From: Euonymus europaeus
Lineage: Eukaryota > Streptophyta > Magnoliopsida > Celastrales > Celastraceae
DNA length: 64,000 bases
NCBI GenBank assembly: GCA_963580455.1
Contig: OY756958.1
Location: 18,798,501 to 18,862,500, forward strand
Reading direction: 5' to 3'
Below the pieces are notes generated by a model. That model saw nothing but the letters and a program-made list of their open reading frames with translations, had not been told where the DNA came from and searched no databases. Below, piece after piece: positions 61,090 to 64,000 of the stretch. The first letter of the stretch is position 1. The number at the start of each line of letters is the position of its first letter. The position numbers and the translations under genes were made by a program.

Positions 61090-61575
61090 TAAAGGGCTGG
61101 CATTGGGGTGATTATACGCGACTGGAATGGGATTGTGAAGATCTCAGCTTCAAAAAGAGTTCCGGCAGCGGGAGGACCTATGATGATTGAGTCGCTGACT
61201 TTCCTTCTTGGTACTCAATTAGCAATGGAATATCAGCTGACTCCATTTATTTTGGAAGGAGATGCTGCTGCTGTAGTATCCAGTCTTCAAAAGAGAATCC
61301 AGTCTATATCAGCCCATGGCTTTATTCTAGATGAAATCCTTCTGCTGATGTTTCAGACAATTCATAGAGTGGTTCATTGTTTTAGGAACCAAAACAGAGT
61401 TGCAGACAAGCTTGCTAAGTTAGGTTGTAGCTTAGACTCTGATCAAACTTCTGTATGGTTTGACGAGATTCCTGGGGAATCGAGCTCTATTTATGCATCT
61501 GATTGTAATGCTTTATTGACCTTTTAATATTAATCAATGTTTCTTCTTAAAAAAAAATAAAAAAGTAAAAAAATA
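61090..61575 (+). pseudogene. 5'-truncated LINE tail with RNase H-like domain
   Basis: The frame 61108-61527 reads MIIRDWNGIVKISASKRVPA (GVVIRD..G block), MMIESLTFLLGTQLAMEYQL with the catalytic Glu, FILEGDAAAVVSSLQ with an Asp, and NRVADKLAKLG near the end. This is the plant RVT_3/RNase H domain found at the end of non-LTR retrotransposon ORF2 and in derived host genes. The first Asp block is absent. The ORF is followed within about 30 bases by an A-rich run (61551-61575), as expected for a LINE 3' end. A domesticated gene is possible, but the missing 5' part argues against it. Confidence 0.65.
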
Positions 61576-61772
61576 ATGTTATTTTTACAGAACCCCTTTC
61601 CAAAAATGTACTTTTCAAAAATACCCGACTTGATTCCACTTTTTTTTTTTAAATAAAGGTCTGATTGTCTTGTGGAGGCGTAATAAACTGAAAGCAAGTC
61701 GTTTGCACGCCAAGTGTTCGATAGAAGGCCAACAGGCTATTCGAAGCAGCTTGGAGACTCTGAAGTTTTAAA

Positions 61773-63367
61773 ATGTCGTCCTGCTCATTCCTCCATGAAC
61801 GATTAGTCCAGTGAGCTCCTTCCCTTAACCTCTCTTTCTTTGTTATCCATTCCAGTCCACCCTGTTCGTAACCTTGTTTGTTTGTATCAGGTTAAAAGAG
61901 CCTATATTGGACTTTCTCGCCAGAACGCACTACACGCCACCGGAAAGCACCAATGTCTCCATCAAATCCATACTGAACTCCCTTCTCTCCGACGAAAGCC
62001 CTAACCCTAACTCCAACGTATCAGAACACCGGTTGTGCACTTCGATCACGAACTTCGCTTTAGCGTGTGCCTTATTAGCCTCGTCTCGGTCCTCAGGCTA
62101 CGAATTGCTCTCGTGGATCCCCAATAACCTCTCCAGCTTGGCGGAGACTGCGTTTGATGAGATATCAAGAGCATATGTCGGGGTTTTATGTGAGAGAAAT
62201 GAGAAGAAGATTGGTGATCTGGGTCTGGAATGTGAGTTGATATCTGTTGAGAAGAGGTTGGTGGTGGAATTGATGCCCGAGGTTTTCCCTTTGTTGAAAA
62301 AGAGGATTAAGGAGAGTTCCATTGACAAAAGTGATGAAGGCGACCAGTTTTCAGCAGCATCAGCGAAGGCTCCTGTTGGGTACGCTATAGTCGCTGCTTA
62401 TCAGTTTAGATGGTTTGTTACTCAGGTTTGTGTCATACAGGGTTTTTTTTTTGGTGATGAATAAAGTTTTTTTACTCCGGATTTTCTCGTTGTAATTATG
62501 TGCGAATGAAACTGCTCCATATATTTTTTTTCTCTCGTGGTTATGCTGTGTGATTGAAACTACTCCATACCTTTTATAGGTTGAATATCCTCATTTGGGC
62601 AAGTTGTCTGCTTTGGTGATTCCTTGCGCTTTGACAACTCTAGATCATTGGTCACCTGAGGTGAAAGTATGTGCTTTAGTAAGCATTTGATTTCTTTCAA
62701 TGAAATCTGTTGCTTGGCTGTTGATTTTCAGTTTTCTCAGTGGCATGATTTCTTGTCATTGAATGTTGCTTTTGAAGTGCACGATGCTTAGAATTTGACA
62801 TTATTTGGTTGAGTAATGTGGTCATCCATATGAAAGTGGCTATCAAAATCGCATTTTTATTCACTCAGGGAGAGACTGATAATGTGAAGCATTTCAACTA
62901 TTTTATCTTATAGTACATCTCTTGAGGTAAATTGTGCATTTTTATAAAACAAATTGAAGTCATAACAGGATAAGTCGTGTAAATTTGAAAATCTAACTCA
63001 ATTTTGTAGGTTGGGGCGTCTAGTTTATATTTTTGAATCTTCAATCCTTGTCAAAATTGGTCCTTCCAATGTATGTGTTGGGGCTGGAACTCAAGATTAG
63101 TTTCTGTACCGTGATTTATGGATACTACTCTCTTTTTTTATTATTCTTTTTTTTTTTTCATCTTGCTTCATTTCAGGGCCAGGGAATGATCACCTTCACT
63201 CATCTCGGGAAAAATGTTAATTCTGCTGAGCTTGGTTGGTATGAAGATGTAATTCTAGATGCTTGTTGCCAGAACATTGCTTGTAGTGACGAGATATGGC
63301 ACCATGTGGTTGAGATGTCAGTACTCCTCGTTACTTCTATCCAGAGAAATAACCCGCGAAGCTCTTG
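61773..63367 (+). CDS. ARM-repeat protein, TTI2-like candidate (first four exons, gene continues to the right)
   Basis: The predicted exons are 61773-61810 (MSSCSFLHERLVQ start), 61891-62425, 62580-62666 and 63177-63367. All junctions are GT..AG and keep frame, and the last ends in phase 2. The visible 283 residues include EPILDFLARTHYTPPESTNV, LLSWIPNNLSSLAETAFDEI, KAPVGYAIVAAYQFRWFVTQ, VEYPHLGKLSALVIPCALTT, LDHWSPEVKGQGMITFTHLG, LGWYEDVILDACCQNIACSD and EIWHHVVEMSVLLVTS. I recognise this as a conserved plant ARM-repeat protein of the kind assigned to the Tti2 family. TTI2, with TEL2 and TTI1, forms the TTT co-chaperone complex that stabilises PIKK kinases. The family call is from memory. 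No signal peptide or membrane segment is seen. Confidence 0.8.
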
Positions 63368-64000
63368 GTAACCTTGTTTCGTTCTATTTTCGCTATTGCC
63401 TTCCTTCACTTATTTCCATATTTTTTTTCAAACAAAAAGGGTACAAAAGAAAAGGTTTCTTTACCTCTTGTTGTTATCAGGTGATCTCCCTTTACCATGT
63501 AAGGTTGTATGGTTCAAAAAGGAAAAATTGACTGCTTTTTCTGTGGGTATGATTATAAATAAATACATAAATAGTAGGAAAGTAATAATATACAATAAGA
63601 TAAGTCTATGAGGATTAGGCAATTACAAAGGACGCTGTAATAATGCTATCAAATGCACTAGTTACGTAAATGGTGAATCAGGTTTTACCTATGAGTTATG
63701 ACTGGCAGAAGGTACTTCTGCATCAATTTTTTTGTCTGTGAGATCTGGAGCTTTGATATTTGAAGTCCATTCAATTTTTGCACTCATGTATTCAATGAAA
63801 CGAAATTTGATGTTGAGAAAAAGCTGTCGTTAGAATTCAAGTTTTATGGGTTTTTGTAGCAAAGATGCATAGTAGCTTTTCTTGCAATTCAACCTTGGTA
63901 AGTAAATTGCAGTAAAGACAATGAATTGACTCTCATTCTCTACTCTTGGAAAGTTGGAACCTATAACTTACTATATTGATTTTTCTAGGAATTGTAGATG
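63368..64000 (+). other. Intron 4 of the TTI2-like gene (incomplete)
   Basis: The donor GTAACC follows the split Trp codon. No downstream exon continuing the protein appears before the window ends. Short ORFs in this stretch have no similarity to the gene and are not exons. Confidence 0.6.

Noticed and set aside
63396..63611. ORFs after exon 4 of the TTI2-like gene as further exons
   Set aside because: They follow a good donor site, do not continue the protein family pattern and contain T-rich intron-like sequence.

Overview
This window looks like a transposon-dense stretch of a plant nuclear genome, probably a eudicot. It is AT-rich, its two host genes have GT/AG introns, and most of the rest is plant-type Ty3/gypsy elements (Tat-like and chromovirus), MULE, PIF/Harbinger, Stowaway, LINE and SINE remnants. 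All element identities come from motifs read by eye; no database search was possible. Only two host genes can be supported, both on the + strand in the right third: a complete nucleotide-sugar/phosphate translocator (46898-49750, four exons, 307 aa) and the 5' part of an ARM-repeat, TTI2-like protein (from 61773, running off the right edge).

Left third (1-22.5 kb): a gag fragment on the - strand (1-706) abuts a decayed Tat-like gypsy element on the - strand (about 2335-9250, LTR-like region to about 10.24 kb). This element carries an oppositely oriented accessory ORF (902-2063) downstream of integrase and a perfectly delimited 143-bp insertion (6594-6736). AT-rich intergenic DNA with a Stowaway MITE follows. 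Then come two decayed - strand MULE transposases, each followed by a SWIM finger and an OTU-protease-like domain (13718-15311 and 18720-21030). The first abuts a 40-bp minisatellite. A solo LTR (about 17.1-17.8 kb) and a tRNA-derived SINE lie between them.

Middle (22.5-46.4 kb): a second Tat-like element on the - strand (about 22.6-42.5 kb) has been invaded repeatedly. Its antisense ORF holds a foldback element with a 9-bp TSD and a TTA-flanked element full of minisatellite. Its gag-pol is split by a chromovirus solo LTR and by a very young, non-coding 7.9-kb LTR element (31731-39604) with almost identical LTRs and an ATTCT target duplication. A third Tat-like element (42474-46424) has lost gag and protease and ends in an LTR of the same family as the solo LTR at 17.1 kb.

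Right third (46.4-64 kb): the translocator gene, intergenic DNA with a CACTA-like end and a spaced repeat, a two-gene PIF/Harbinger element with a mutated transposase, the 3' half of a chromovirus (integrase, chromodomain, complete 3' LTR), a 22-bp tandem repeat, a 5'-truncated LINE tail, and the TTI2-like gene. The two host genes are not obviously related in function. The main interest is the nesting history, the accessory domains of the transposons (antisense ORF, OTU domain) and several sharply bounded small elements.
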